From the NCBI GenBank assembly GCA_023269865.1, contig JAGDWR010000099.1, forward strand, positions 1-18,379: 18,379 nt of DNA, in the 5' to 3' direction. Source of the DNA: Candidatus Methanodesulfokora sp. GTDB taxonomy: Archaea > Korarchaeota > Korarchaeia > Korarchaeales > Korarchaeaceae. Every line of letters begins with the position of its first letter. Positions within the stretch are counted from its first letter, which is position 1. Shown here in pieces: positions 6,561 to 12,854 of this stretch. The notes beneath the pieces are model-generated. The model saw only the letters and a program-made list of their open reading frames with translations, was not told the origin of the DNA and did no database searches. Both the position numbers and the translations under genes were made by a program.

Positions 6561-7394
6561 GTGTATGTGATCTACAGCGTCCAACTCAAGGAAGAAGTGG
6601 AAAAACTCATAGATCCGTATGTCAGCAGAGGAACAAGGGCCCTGTTAGGGATTTTATCCGAGTACAGAGAGTCTGTTTTTTATGAACCGCTTCTCGAGGC
6701 AGTAAAAGGAGGAAAGATGATAAGACCAGTTCTTCTCTATCTAGGAAATGAGATAGGTGGGCCAAAGAGAAATCCTGATCCTGCAGCTGCAATGGTAGAG
6801 CTTCTACACACAGCATCCTTAATACATGATGATATAATAGATGGGGATCAGTCAAGGAGAGGTTCTCCCTCTTTTTACAGGAGATATGGACTGGAGTTCT
6901 CGATATTAATAGCAGATTTTATCCTATCGATCGTTTTGAGGATAAGCTCGATGTACGGCTGTGATATAAGCGATATCGTTGCTACTACCACGAGGCTCAT
7001 GAGCGAGAGTGAAGCTGAGGAAACTCGGATAGTTAGGAAAGGTGAGATTATACCATTTGAAAGATATATGGATATAATATATGGGAAGACGGCAATTCTC
7101 TTTGAGACAGCCCTAAGGATAGGAGGTTTGCTTTCTTCCATGGGGGAAAAGCTGGCCGAGGATTTAGCACTCATAGGAAGGAACATGGGCCTAATATATC
7201 AGATGAAGGATGATCTAAACGATTGGGAAAGAAGAGAAGAGATATCCCATCTGATTGATTCGGTTGACCCTAGAGCCGTTATATCAAGGAAGATTTGTGA
7301 GATAAGAGAAGAGACCCTCAATGTATTCAAGAAGCTTCCTTCCTCAGAGGCCACGGGAGTTCTGATCTCATTATTTTCTTACATATCTACTTAA
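6561..7394 (+). CDS. polyprenyl diphosphate synthase (GGPP-synthase-like)
   Basis: Condenses allylic diphosphates with isopentenyl diphosphate to make isoprenoid chains, in archaea chiefly geranylgeranyl diphosphate for membrane lipids. Visible motifs are GGKMIRP (50-56), the first aspartate-rich motif DDIID (90-94) followed by RRG, GKTAILFE (175-182) and the second motif YQMKDDLND (213-221). The 277-residue product is shorter than the usual 320-330, and the C-terminal GK-x-T-L-P-type segment after the second motif is not recognisable. Chain length and exact activity are therefore open. Both starts are GTG. GTG 6567 lies 6 nt after GGAGGT and is a better start than 6561, which touches it. The stop overlaps the convergent gene by 8 bp. 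Confidence 0.88.
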   Translation: MYVIYSVQLKEEVEKLIDPYVSRGTRALLGILSEYRESVFYEPLLEAVKGGKMIRPVLLYLGNEIGGPKRNPDPAAAMVELLHTASLIHDDIIDGDQSRRGSPSFYRRYGLEFSILIADFILSIVLRISSMYGCDISDIVATTTRLMSESEAEETRIVRKGEIIPFERYMDIIYGKTAILFETALRIGGLLSSMGEKLAEDLALIGRNMGLIYQMKDDLNDWERREEISHLIDSVDPRAVISRKICEIREETLNVFKKLPSSEATGVLISLFSYIST

Positions 7395-8892
7395 ATTTTA
7401 GTAAAAATAAGTATAAAATTATAATCTCTAATAAAGATATAGTTATAGCTATAATATGTTCTTTCATTATAATAGGAGTTATAAAGGCTTCCACGAACCC
7501 TGCTATCAACAATAGGATTGTAGAAAAGACCATCAAATCTGAGTATCTCATTGCTACTGTTTTAAGGGACTCATATCGGCTCTTACTACCCGGGAATATG
7601 AGTGAAAGACCCATTTTTATGCCGATCGAGCTTGCTATCAGTATTGCTGTTAGCTCCATTACACCGTGTGGAAGTATGCCCGAGATGAGATCAAGAGCTC
7701 TTCCCTCCTTTATGAGTAAGTTGCCAACACTACCCAGTATGATTCCATTTACTGCCGTTATCGAGGGAGAGGCTATGATAAGAGGCCCCTCTCCGTACAA
7801 AAGTATCCATACTTTAATATTATTTAAAATTATCATAATAGCCATTACAAAAGGATTTGGCATTTTGAGGCCGTCCTTCCCCATAAGCTCCTTCAGTCGA
7901 TTCACAAGATCGCTCGGCATCCACATGGCAAAGAACGTTGATAGCAGTAGAATTAAAAGGGATATCAGAAAGAAGGGGCTTATCTCCCTGAATAGCCTTG
8001 GAGATTCTCTGATCGGCTTAAGAATAATCTCAGCTCTCAGGGATCTAGTGGACTTCTCTGCCTCATCTATTCCCTTGAGCACCCCTGCTTTTATTGAAAG
8101 GAGTTTTCTGTCCTCCTGAGAGAAGGCAAATAGAGAAGCTTTCTCCAATATTTCAGCAAAATCCTGCTGAGAGACTATGCTTCTCGCAGGAATATATCCA
8201 GCTAGAACAGAGAAAGCCAAAATAGAGCCGGGATCATCTCCACCAACAGTCTCTATTGACCTTCTTTTTATAGTCTCAACATCAAACCCAGTTTTTCTTT
8301 CTATATATTTTATTGCGTTCTCCAGTATGTCTATTGAAAGTACTCCTGCTTTCTCTTTTACTTTCTCTATCAGGGCCTCAGCAACAGCTAGATCCATTGA
8401 ATAAGCCCCATCTTCTAGTAATTTTCTCCTTTTATACTCCTCAGGACTTATAATTCTTACAGAGATCCTCCTCTTTGAGACTACAACTGTTCCAGCAGCT
8501 CCATCTCCAATTCTCCTTCCATCCTTGTTTAACAGTATCGGGAGATACAGAAGGAAAGAATCAGTTATCCTGACAGCATTCCTGACAAGCGCCTGTCTGT
8601 AGCTGATTGGCCTTAAGGACTCATAATCCAGGACATATAGATTCATAATCTTCTTTCCGGGGCTTGTTGAGAGATATCCCTCAGTCAGGGTGTAATAAAG
8701 GATCATCAGCACAATGGCAGAGGATGTAGCCAAGGAAAGCTGTACAAAAGGAGAGTAGCCTGCCGTGAAAATAAATACAGGTGTGCTGATGAGAGATATT
8801 ATCATGAGATCTATTATTCCGGCTATAAGTCTCTGCATTGCAGTGGCATAAGGAACCTCTACCAGGAAATCACCTTTACCATCTGAATCCAC
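7387..8892 (-). CDS. RDD domain - SpoIIM (DUF95) fusion membrane protein
   Basis: A 501-residue membrane protein joining two families. Residues 15-140 form an RDD domain: R21, a helix to about 43 with D28, a second helix 50-68, SPGKK (77-81) and the closing GDGAAGTVVV (129-138). A soluble, charged linker of about 160 residues follows (141-300). Residues 303-501 form a SpoIIM-type domain of about six helices with NN at 357-358, N382-G383 and LPHGVMELTAI (407-416). Function is unknown. RDD and SpoIIM genes often neighbour each other with MoxR/DUF58 genes, which are absent here. The start is GTG 8892, with no ribosome binding site and a TATA box about 30 bp upstream, so it is probably leaderless. 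Confidence 0.85.
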   Translation of the reverse strand: MDSDGKGDFLVEVPYATAMQRLIAGIIDLMIISLISTPVFIFTAGYSPFVQLSLATSSAIVLMILYYTLTEGYLSTSPGKKIMNLYVLDYESLRPISYRQALVRNAVRITDSFLLYLPILLNKDGRRIGDGAAGTVVVSKRRISVRIISPEEYKRRKLLEDGAYSMDLAVAEALIEKVKEKAGVLSIDILENAIKYIERKTGFDVETIKRRSIETVGGDDPGSILAFSVLAGYIPARSIVSQQDFAEILEKASLFAFSQEDRKLLSIKAGVLKGIDEAEKSTRSLRAEIILKPIRESPRLFREISPFFLISLLILLLSTFFAMWMPSDLVNRLKELMGKDGLKMPNPFVMAIMIILNNIKVWILLYGEGPLIIASPSITAVNGIILGSVGNLLIKEGRALDLISGILPHGVMELTAILIASSIGIKMGLSLIFPGSKSRYESLKTVAMRYSDLMVFSTILLLIAGFVEAFITPIIMKEHIIAITISLLEIIILYLFLLKFK

Positions 8893-8918
8893 AGCTTTTT
8901 AAGTGTTGCGATTCAAGC

Positions 8919-8928
8919 TTTATAAAAG
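8919..8928 (-). promoter_or_regulatory. TATA box of the RDD-SpoIIM gene
   Basis: Minus-strand CTTTTATAAA, centred about 31 bp upstream of GTG 8892, fitting leaderless or near-leaderless transcription. It abuts the IS605-like relic at 8926-9162; the TTTAT here could also be that element's insertion target. Confidence 0.5.
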
Positions 8929-8975
8929 TGGGTGCCCAGAAAACCCAGAGCTTCAGCTCTGGGATGAATGAAAAG

Positions 8976-8988
8976 TTTAAATATAAAA
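8976..8988 (+). promoter_or_regulatory. TATA box of the omega-RNA-like transcript
   Basis: TTTAAATATAAAA preceded by AAG, a strong archaeal TATA sequence. It predicts a transcript starting near 9008. The only features downstream on this strand are the structured RNA and the candidate C/D sRNA. Confidence 0.5.
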
Positions 8989-9003
8989 ATCCCCTTGGGA
9001 TTT

Positions 9004-9111
9004 GGGCATGTTGCCCTAGGTGAGTAGAATAATATAGCCCATGCGTTAATGAGACGCATGCGATGGGGGAGCTGTGAGCCCCCGAACCAGCAGATGAGGC
9101 TGGAGGCATAA
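9004..9111 (+). pseudogene. vestige of a tnpB 3' end (TnpB C-terminal tail)
   Basis: In one frame the plus strand reads GHVALGE, a TAG stop (9025-9027), then NNIAHALMRRMRWG and a Pro/Asn-rich tail CEPPNQQMRLEA ending at TAA (9109-9111). Glycine-rich then NxA-type residues followed by a short basic and Pro-rich tail resemble the end of TnpB after its zinc finger. The rest of tnpB (RuvC core, zinc-finger cysteines) is absent and the frame is interrupted, so no protein is expected. Short length makes the call tentative. Confidence 0.4.
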
Positions 9112-9162
9112 AGCCTCAGCTGAACGCTGGAAGCTCCCGACTTCAGTCGTGGAGAGGCTCAC
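9065..9162 (+). ncRNA. omega-RNA-like structured RNA, right end of the IS605-like relic
   Basis: Several helices fit together. GTGAGCC (9074-9080) pairs with GGCTCAC (9156-9162) and closes the domain. Inside, CCAGC (9087-9091) pairs with GCTGG (9126-9130). That encloses GCTGGAGGC-ATAAA-GCCTCAGC (9099-9120; GAGGC/GCCTC plus GCT/AGC with a bulged G). The 3' hairpin is CTCCCGAC-TTCA-GTCG-T-GGAG (9134-9154). A competing GGGGG/CCCCC stem (9065-9069 with 9079-9083) could form a switch. Known omega RNAs overlap the tnpB 3' end and carry their guide just beyond the element's right end; by that logic the guide would start at 9163. No nuclease gene is present in this window. Transcription and function are inference. 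Confidence 0.5.
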
Positions 9163-9186
9163 AAGCAGTAGTTGCAGGTTATTAAT

Positions 9187-9244
9187 GCGCGATGATGATA
9201 CGAGCATCGACCGATGAGTGAGGTGCCCAACTCACTCTGAGCGC
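9187..9244 (+). ncRNA. candidate C/D-box sRNA (2'-O-methylation guide)
   Basis: A 58-nt unit with a terminal stem GCGC (9187-9190) / GCGC (9241-9244), box C ATGATGA (9192-9198), box D CTGA (9237-9240) next to the stem, and a TTTT run right after. These are the features and size of archaeal C/D sRNAs. Possible internal boxes are CCGA (9211-9214) as D' and TGAGTGA (9215-9221) as C', leaving a 12-nt first guide. The second guide region is unusual because GAGTGAG (9216-9222) can pair with CTCACTC (9231-9237). No rRNA or tRNA target could be tested. It could instead be part of the preceding RNA. Confidence 0.42.
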
Positions 9245-9250
9245 TTTTGA

Positions 9251-9272
9251 TAAAAAAAGAAGAAAAAAGAGA
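9251..9272 (-). terminator. oligo-T terminator after the ferredoxin gene
   Basis: The minus strand directly after the ferredoxin stop reads TTTTTTCTTCTTTTTTTA, a strong archaeal T-run terminator. It separates the ferredoxin/DtxR side from the RNA region. Confidence 0.5.
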
Positions 9273-9274
9273 GG

Positions 9275-9502
9275 TTATATGAGTTGCTTCTGAGATCCGT
9301 CCTCCTTTATCTCATATATATGAATTATATTCACAGGACAGGCTTGTGCAGCATCCATGTTGCATCCTAGATCATCGAGTTCAGTTTTGACTGGAGAGGC
9401 AAGGCCATCATCGGCTATGTACCAATTATCGGGGCACAGGGATGCACAAACACCATCTGCTATGCAGCTCTCTCTATCCTGAACTATCTTGTACTTGGCC
9501 AT
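9275..9502 (-). CDS. single-cluster ferredoxin (Pyrococcus type)
   Basis: Small cytosolic electron carrier with one [4Fe-4S] or [3Fe-4S] cluster. The 75-residue product has CIADGVCASLCP: C13, D16, C19 and later C55 (in ACPV) match the ligands of Pyrococcus furiosus ferredoxin, where an aspartate replaces the second cysteine. C23 and C47 match its disulfide pair. The start is ATG 9502, 3 nt after GGTGATC; a longer frame to 9568 adds an atypical segment and crosses the likely TATA box (9528-9541). A loosely bound iron and easy 4Fe/3Fe conversion are expected from the Asp ligand. It is downstream of a DtxR-type regulator gene but has its own promoter. Confidence 0.93.
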   Translation of the reverse strand: MAKYKIVQDRESCIADGVCASLCPDNWYIADDGLASPVKTELDDLGCNMDAAQACPVNIIHIYEIKEDGSQKQLI

Positions 9503-9527
9503 GCGATCACCATTGTGCACTAGTGGG

Positions 9528-9541
9528 ATAAATATTTTAAC
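9528..9541 (-). promoter_or_regulatory. TATA box of the ferredoxin gene
   Basis: Minus strand TTAAAATATTTATC, about 30 bp before ATG 9502, predicting a very short leader with the GGTGATC site. Confidence 0.45.
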
Positions 9542-9570
9542 TTTTTCTCGCTTATAACTGCAGTTCATAA

Positions 9571-10032
9571 TTAACTATTACACTGTGATTCTTCAATTCT
9601 CCTCTCGATATACTCCTTTATCTTCCTTCTCTCCTCCTCAGGCAGACATTTGCTCAGATAGTCCATGAGAGCAACCAATCTTTTAGCAGTATCCATGTTT
9701 ATACCATGTTCCACGCGACATGCCTCTTCTCTTGCCTTCTCTTCTGGTACCCCTAAAAAGTCAACGAGAAACAGATAAAAATCCCTCTCTATTCTGTCTA
9801 GAACCTCCGCTATTCTCTCTCCATCCTCCGTGAGATCAACGCTTCCGTATCTGTTGTATCTAACCAAGTTCATCTTAGCGAGCTTCTTCATTGCACCAGT
9901 CACACTGGGAAGCCTTACATTTCTTTCTTTGGCGAGATCTCTTATCCTGATCTCCTTTTTCCCGCTTTTCTTCAGTCTATATATTGATGTAAGATACTCC
10001 TGCAATCCTGGTGTTACGTTAGAGCTATCCAC
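9571..10032 (-). CDS. DtxR/MntR-family metal-dependent transcriptional regulator
   Basis: Metal-sensing repressor that binds DNA when iron or manganese is bound. The 153-residue product has an N-terminal winged helix (IRIRDLAKERNVRLPSVTGAMKKLAKMNLV, with wing NRYGSVDLTEDG) and a dimerisation domain. The block EEACRVEHGIN (102-112) matches the DtxR motif giving ligands C105, E108 and H109. E12 stands where DtxR has M10 and MntR an acidic residue, so the site mixes both types and metal choice is open. There is no C-terminal SH3-like domain, as in MntR. The start is GTG 10032, probably leaderless. A palindrome immediately upstream suggests that it represses itself. Confidence 0.9.
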   Translation of the reverse strand: MDSSNVTPGLQEYLTSIYRLKKSGKKEIRIRDLAKERNVRLPSVTGAMKKLAKMNLVRYNRYGSVDLTEDGERIAEVLDRIERDFYLFLVDFLGVPEEKAREEACRVEHGINMDTAKRLVALMDYLSKCLPEEERRKIKEYIERRIEESQCNS

Positions 10033-10034
10033 AC

Positions 10035-10050
10035 GTTAGATAATCCTAAC
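10035..10050. promoter_or_regulatory. probable DtxR-type operator (autoregulation)
   Basis: GTTAG-ATAATC-CTAAC, a perfect 5-bp inverted repeat with 6-bp spacer. It resembles the TTAGG..CCTAA half-sites of DtxR/IdeR boxes. It lies 2 bp upstream of the GTG start and downstream of the likely TATA box on the minus strand (about 10051-10060, CTTTTTAGAA), so a bound repressor would cover the transcription start. Confidence 0.5.
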
Positions 10051-10080
10051 TTTCTAAAAAGCTTTGCTATTTAGGTAAAA

Positions 10081-10090
10081 TTTAAATATC
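10081..10090 (+). promoter_or_regulatory. TATA box of S17e
   Basis: TTTAAATATC, about 44 bp before GTG 10129, predicting a start of transcription near 10110. A short GTG-initiated frame of three codons ending in TAG (10112-10123) precedes the gene in the leader. Confidence 0.5.
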
Positions 10091-10128
10091 TGCTCCTTAG
10101 GGGTAATTCGGGTGATTGCATAGGAACG

Positions 10129-10323
10129 GTGAAGGAAAAGAACATAAAGAGGATTGCTTACAAACTAGTGAAAGAGTACTCTGACCTGTGGACAACAGAT
10201 TTTGAGCACAATAAGAGAATCTTAAATGAGATAGCTGATATAAAGTCCAAGGTATACAGAAACAGAATAGCTGGTCACATAACTAGGCTAAAGGTCAGGG
10301 AGATAAGGGGAACTCTGGTCTAA
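10129..10323 (+). CDS. rps17e: 30S ribosomal protein S17e
   Basis: Archaeal/eukaryotic small-subunit head protein eS17, absent from bacteria. The 64-residue product fits archaeal S17e: IKRIAYKLVKEYSD, then TTDFEHNKRILNEIADI and SKVYRNRIAGHITRLK, the family's DDFEHNK and RNRIAGYITR signatures. The usual MGxV start is replaced by GTG-AAG-GAA-AAG. No in-frame ATG lies upstream and the stretch before it contains the TATA box, so GTG 10129 is the likely start. It is a single-gene unit, divergent from the DtxR-type gene. Confidence 0.92.
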   Translation: MKEKNIKRIAYKLVKEYSDLWTTDFEHNKRILNEIADIKSKVYRNRIAGHITRLKVREIRGTLV

Positions 10324-10362
10324 CCTAATTTTTCCTCGATTTCAACAATTCCATCAGAAGGG

Positions 10363-10368
10363 TTTTTT
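10363..10368 (+). terminator. T-run after S17e
   Basis: TTTTTT about 40 bp after the S17e stop, with TTTTT also at 10329-10333. It is likely a terminator. It is close to the next gene's start (10389), where no clear separate TATA box is seen, so partial read-through is possible. Confidence 0.35.
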
Positions 10369-10388
10369 ACTCGCACTTTGCTATCAGC

Positions 10389-11747
10389 ATGGTGTCATGG
10401 TTGGATTTCAGGAAGGTTGGAGTGCTTGGCCAGGGATACATAGGCTTGCCCATAGCTGTGCTCTTGGCTAACTCTGGTGTGAAAACAGTTGGGTATGATG
10501 TAGATAGAGAACTCATTGAGGAGCTTAGCAAAGGAATAACTAGATTGAGTGAGAGGGATTTAGCCGACCTCCTGAAAAGGGCCATTCTAGCTGGAACATA
10601 CAGGCCAAGCTATAGAAAAGAGGATCTAAGTGGAATAGATGCGGCTGTAATAGCCGTTCCCACGCCGAAATTGCCCGATGGTAATCCAGATCTGAGTTTT
10701 GTGGAGGATGCTGTAAGAACAGCGGCTCATTATGTGAGGAAAAATGGGCTGATAGTTGTGGAGAGCACTCTCCCTCCTGGCTCAAGTGAGATGATAATGA
10801 GCTGGCTTAAACAGGAGGAAAGAGAGGACTTAATGGTGGCATATTGTCCTGAAAGGGCCATGCCTGGCAGACTTATAGAGGAGATAACTGGAAACACCAG
10901 GATAATAGGAGCTGACTCTCCTGAAGCAGCAAGAGCTGCAGAGGATCTTTACAAATTATTTGTCAGGGGAGACATAATTCGCACCTCCTTTAAGACAGCT
11001 GAGATGGTTAAACTTGTTGAGAATGCATACAGGGATGTGAACATAGCTTTCTCCAATGAGATTGCTAGAATATGTGAGTTGCTCGGAGTAGATTTCTGGG
11101 AGGTTATGGAGCTTGCAAACAGGCATCCAAGAGTAAATCTCTTGAGAGCTGGACTGGGAGTTGGAGGATCTTGCCTGACAAAGGACCCACTCTTTCTCTA
11201 TCATGCTGGGAGAAAGCTTGGGTATGAGCCCCTCATGATATTTGAGGCGAGAAATGTGAATGATGCTGGTCCATACAGATATGCTAGAATCGTCCATGAG
11301 ATCATGGATCTCATTGGGTATAATGGAAAAAGAAGGATGGCCGTTCTTGGCGTTACTTATAAAGAGGGAGTATCCGATACAAGAGAAAGTCCCTCGGAGA
11401 AATTCATAAAGTTTTTCTTAGAGAGAGGGTATGAGGTAGTGGTCTATGACCCTATGTCGAATGAGACCTTCGGTGGAATAGGGGCTAGAAGCATGGAGGA
11501 GGCGATATCCGGATCGGACTGTGTTGCCCTGCTTGTAGGACACTCAGAGTTCAGAAAACTGGAGATATCCTGGATAAAATCCATCTCTGGGAAGGAAAAC
11601 TTGGTTATATTTGATGTTCCAGGGATTCTCAGGCATCAGGATAAGAGAGGCATCGTGTATTTAGGCGTCGGCTTGCCTATTCCGAGAGAGTATTTGGCAA
11701 TCAGGAGGATGGAAAGAACTCATTCCAACGTGGAAAAAGTTCACTAA
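10389..11747 (+). CDS. nucleotide-sugar dehydrogenase (UDP-N-acetylmannosamine dehydrogenase-like)
   Basis: NAD-dependent four-electron oxidation of the C6 alcohol of a UDP-sugar to the uronic acid, used for surface polysaccharide or N-glycan precursors. The 452-residue product has the Rossmann motif VGVLGQGYIGLP (G14, G16, G19), the central segment MVKLVENAYRDVNIAFSNE (K208, N212) and the catalytic motif GVGGSCLTKDP with C262. A C-terminal binding domain begins LGVTYKEGVSDTRESPS. The YRDVNIAFSNE form is closer to WecC (UDP-ManNAc dehydrogenase) than to UDP-glucose dehydrogenase, but substrate is not settled. No other sugar genes are nearby. Confidence 0.92.
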   Translation: MVSWLDFRKVGVLGQGYIGLPIAVLLANSGVKTVGYDVDRELIEELSKGITRLSERDLADLLKRAILAGTYRPSYRKEDLSGIDAAVIAVPTPKLPDGNPDLSFVEDAVRTAAHYVRKNGLIVVESTLPPGSSEMIMSWLKQEEREDLMVAYCPERAMPGRLIEEITGNTRIIGADSPEAARAAEDLYKLFVRGDIIRTSFKTAEMVKLVENAYRDVNIAFSNEIARICELLGVDFWEVMELANRHPRVNLLRAGLGVGGSCLTKDPLFLYHAGRKLGYEPLMIFEARNVNDAGPYRYARIVHEIMDLIGYNGKRRMAVLGVTYKEGVSDTRESPSEKFIKFFLERGYEVVVYDPMSNETFGGIGARSMEEAISGSDCVALLVGHSEFRKLEISWIKSISGKENLVIFDVPGILRHQDKRGIVYLGVGLPIPREYLAIRRMERTHSNVEKVH

Positions 11748-11800
11748 AATACTATTCATTAAATTAGTTAATTTAAAAGAGTTATATAAATTTTCAAACT
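11748..11800. terminator. AT-rich spacer between convergent genes
   Basis: Convergent 53-bp spacer, nearly all A/T, with short T runs on both strands. It probably ends both transcripts; no hairpin is evident. Confidence 0.3.
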
Positions 11801-12850
11801 CTAGAATCTAAAGGAATCAAGCACAATGCTGTATATATCATGAACTTCCAATCTCTCCCTCTTACTTATGCTTGAGAAAATGTAATAAGAGAAGGGGTCG
11901 ATGAGCACGACGGTATCAGCTCCAAGGTGAGAAGCAGCTTTCATCATCTTGGATGCAACTGACTCCATTAAGTCCTGGGATATTGTATACGCAAGAGAGA
12001 ATCCACAGTCCATACAGCACCAATCAGGCATATCTACTACATCATATCCAGCAAGCTCTAAAATATTCCTTGCTTTATCAGTAAATGTGTTTTTGCACGG
12101 TCCTATAAGAGCAGCTTTTCCAGATCTATGCTTAATTACCTCTAGATTTTCAGGTATGATATCAAAAAGATAGCGAGAGTTCAATCCCGATTCTCTAAGG
12201 CTTTCTCTACACGAGGGACATGGAGTAACGATATCCTCAAATCCCTCTACTTTTGATCTTGCTCTTAATAGGACCTCCTTATAAGCATCCAGATGACCAG
12301 CTATCTTTAAGGGATAGCCGCAGCATGGTTCAGATGACTCTAAAAGGCCTAAATCATCCTTAATAACTTTTTTTGCCACAATATAGGACGAATTAGCCAT
12401 ATCCTGGGATTTTGTTGTCCAGCATCCGGCAAAGAAAAGCACTTTTTTTGGCCTGCTTGATTTTCTAACTTGAATCCACTTTCCTTTATCCCATGAATCC
12501 CATGGATGATCATTGACCTCTATGTTTCTCCTCATCCGGGCTATGCTATAAGGAGGCACATACCCCCCTCTTATAAGTTCCTCTCTTATTTTGACTATCA
12601 GATTTGCTATATCTATGTTCAGCGGGCAATATCTGTTGCAGACAGCACAAGAACCGCACAGGTACAAATGCTCTATTGAGTTTATCGAGAGCTGTGCAAC
12701 TTTCGTGTTTATAGCTCTAACTATACTTATCCTTGACCTGGGGCCTGAGCTCTCCCTTCTCTCAGAGGCATGAAAGAATGGGCAGCCCTCATTGCATGCT
12801 CCACAAGAGATGCATCTTGATATCTCCCTCCAGGTTTCCTCGGAGAACAC
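11801..12850 (-). CDS. Fe-S oxidoreductase subunit, GlcF/CCG-domain family
   Basis: Electron-transfer partner of the FAD oxidase encoded just upstream. The 349-residue product starts with two [4Fe-4S] motifs: C13-x2-C16-x2-C19-x3-C23-P and C65-x2-C68-x2-C71-x3-C75-P. Two CCG-type segments follow. The first is complete: C143, CC 176-177, CPSC 211-214. The second has C252 and CC 278-279 (plus C282), but where the final CxxC should be it reads LIDPFSYY (317-324), so its cofactor site is altered. The start is GTG 12850, 4 bp after the FAD subunit's stop, with GGAGGAGTGA before it. Electrons probably go to quinone or another carrier; this is inference. Confidence 0.88.
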   Translation of the reverse strand: MFSEETWREISRCISCGACNEGCPFFHASERRESSGPRSRISIVRAINTKVAQLSINSIEHLYLCGSCAVCNRYCPLNIDIANLIVKIREELIRGGYVPPYSIARMRRNIEVNDHPWDSWDKGKWIQVRKSSRPKKVLFFAGCWTTKSQDMANSSYIVAKKVIKDDLGLLESSEPCCGYPLKIAGHLDAYKEVLLRARSKVEGFEDIVTPCPSCRESLRESGLNSRYLFDIIPENLEVIKHRSGKAALIGPCKNTFTDKARNILELAGYDVVDMPDWCCMDCGFSLAYTISQDLMESVASKMMKAASHLGADTVVLIDPFSYYIFSSISKRERLEVHDIYSIVLDSFRF

Positions 12851-12854
12851 GGTA

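Larger units (their letters stand above)
8926..9162 (+). mobile_element. internally deleted IS200/IS605-like element (MITE-type) with left and right hairpins
   Basis: The left part holds a perfect hairpin CCCAGAGC-TTCA-GCTCTGGG (8944-8963) followed by ATGAATG. The right part holds CTCC-CGAC-TTCA-GTCG-T-GGAG (9134-9154), the GACTTCAGTC form seen at the right ends of many archaeal tnpB elements, then GGCTCAC. Between them is a TATA box and the tail of a tnpB-like frame, but no transposase or nuclease gene. Subterminal hairpins without terminal inverted repeats or target duplication are the IS200/IS605 pattern. Exact ends are uncertain: the left may be just after TTTAT (near 8923-8926), and the right after TCAC (9162). 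Assignment rests on recalled element structure. Confidence 0.55.

Noticed and set aside
7598..8119. 173-codon plus-strand frame antisense to the RDD-SpoIIM gene
   Set aside because: Its hydrophobic, Ser/Ile/Pro-rich composition is the mirror of membrane helices on the real strand; no start signals are seen.
8990..9250. RNase P RNA or SRP RNA
   Set aside because: No GAGGAAAGUCC-type P4 sequence and no SRP helix-8 GGAA/AGCAG motif are found; the hairpin and the tnpB-tail frame fit an IS605-type right end better.
9503..9568. N-terminal extension of the ferredoxin
   Set aside because: The added 22 residues have no ferredoxin likeness and span the likely TATA box; ATG 9502 has a GGTGATC site and gives the family length.
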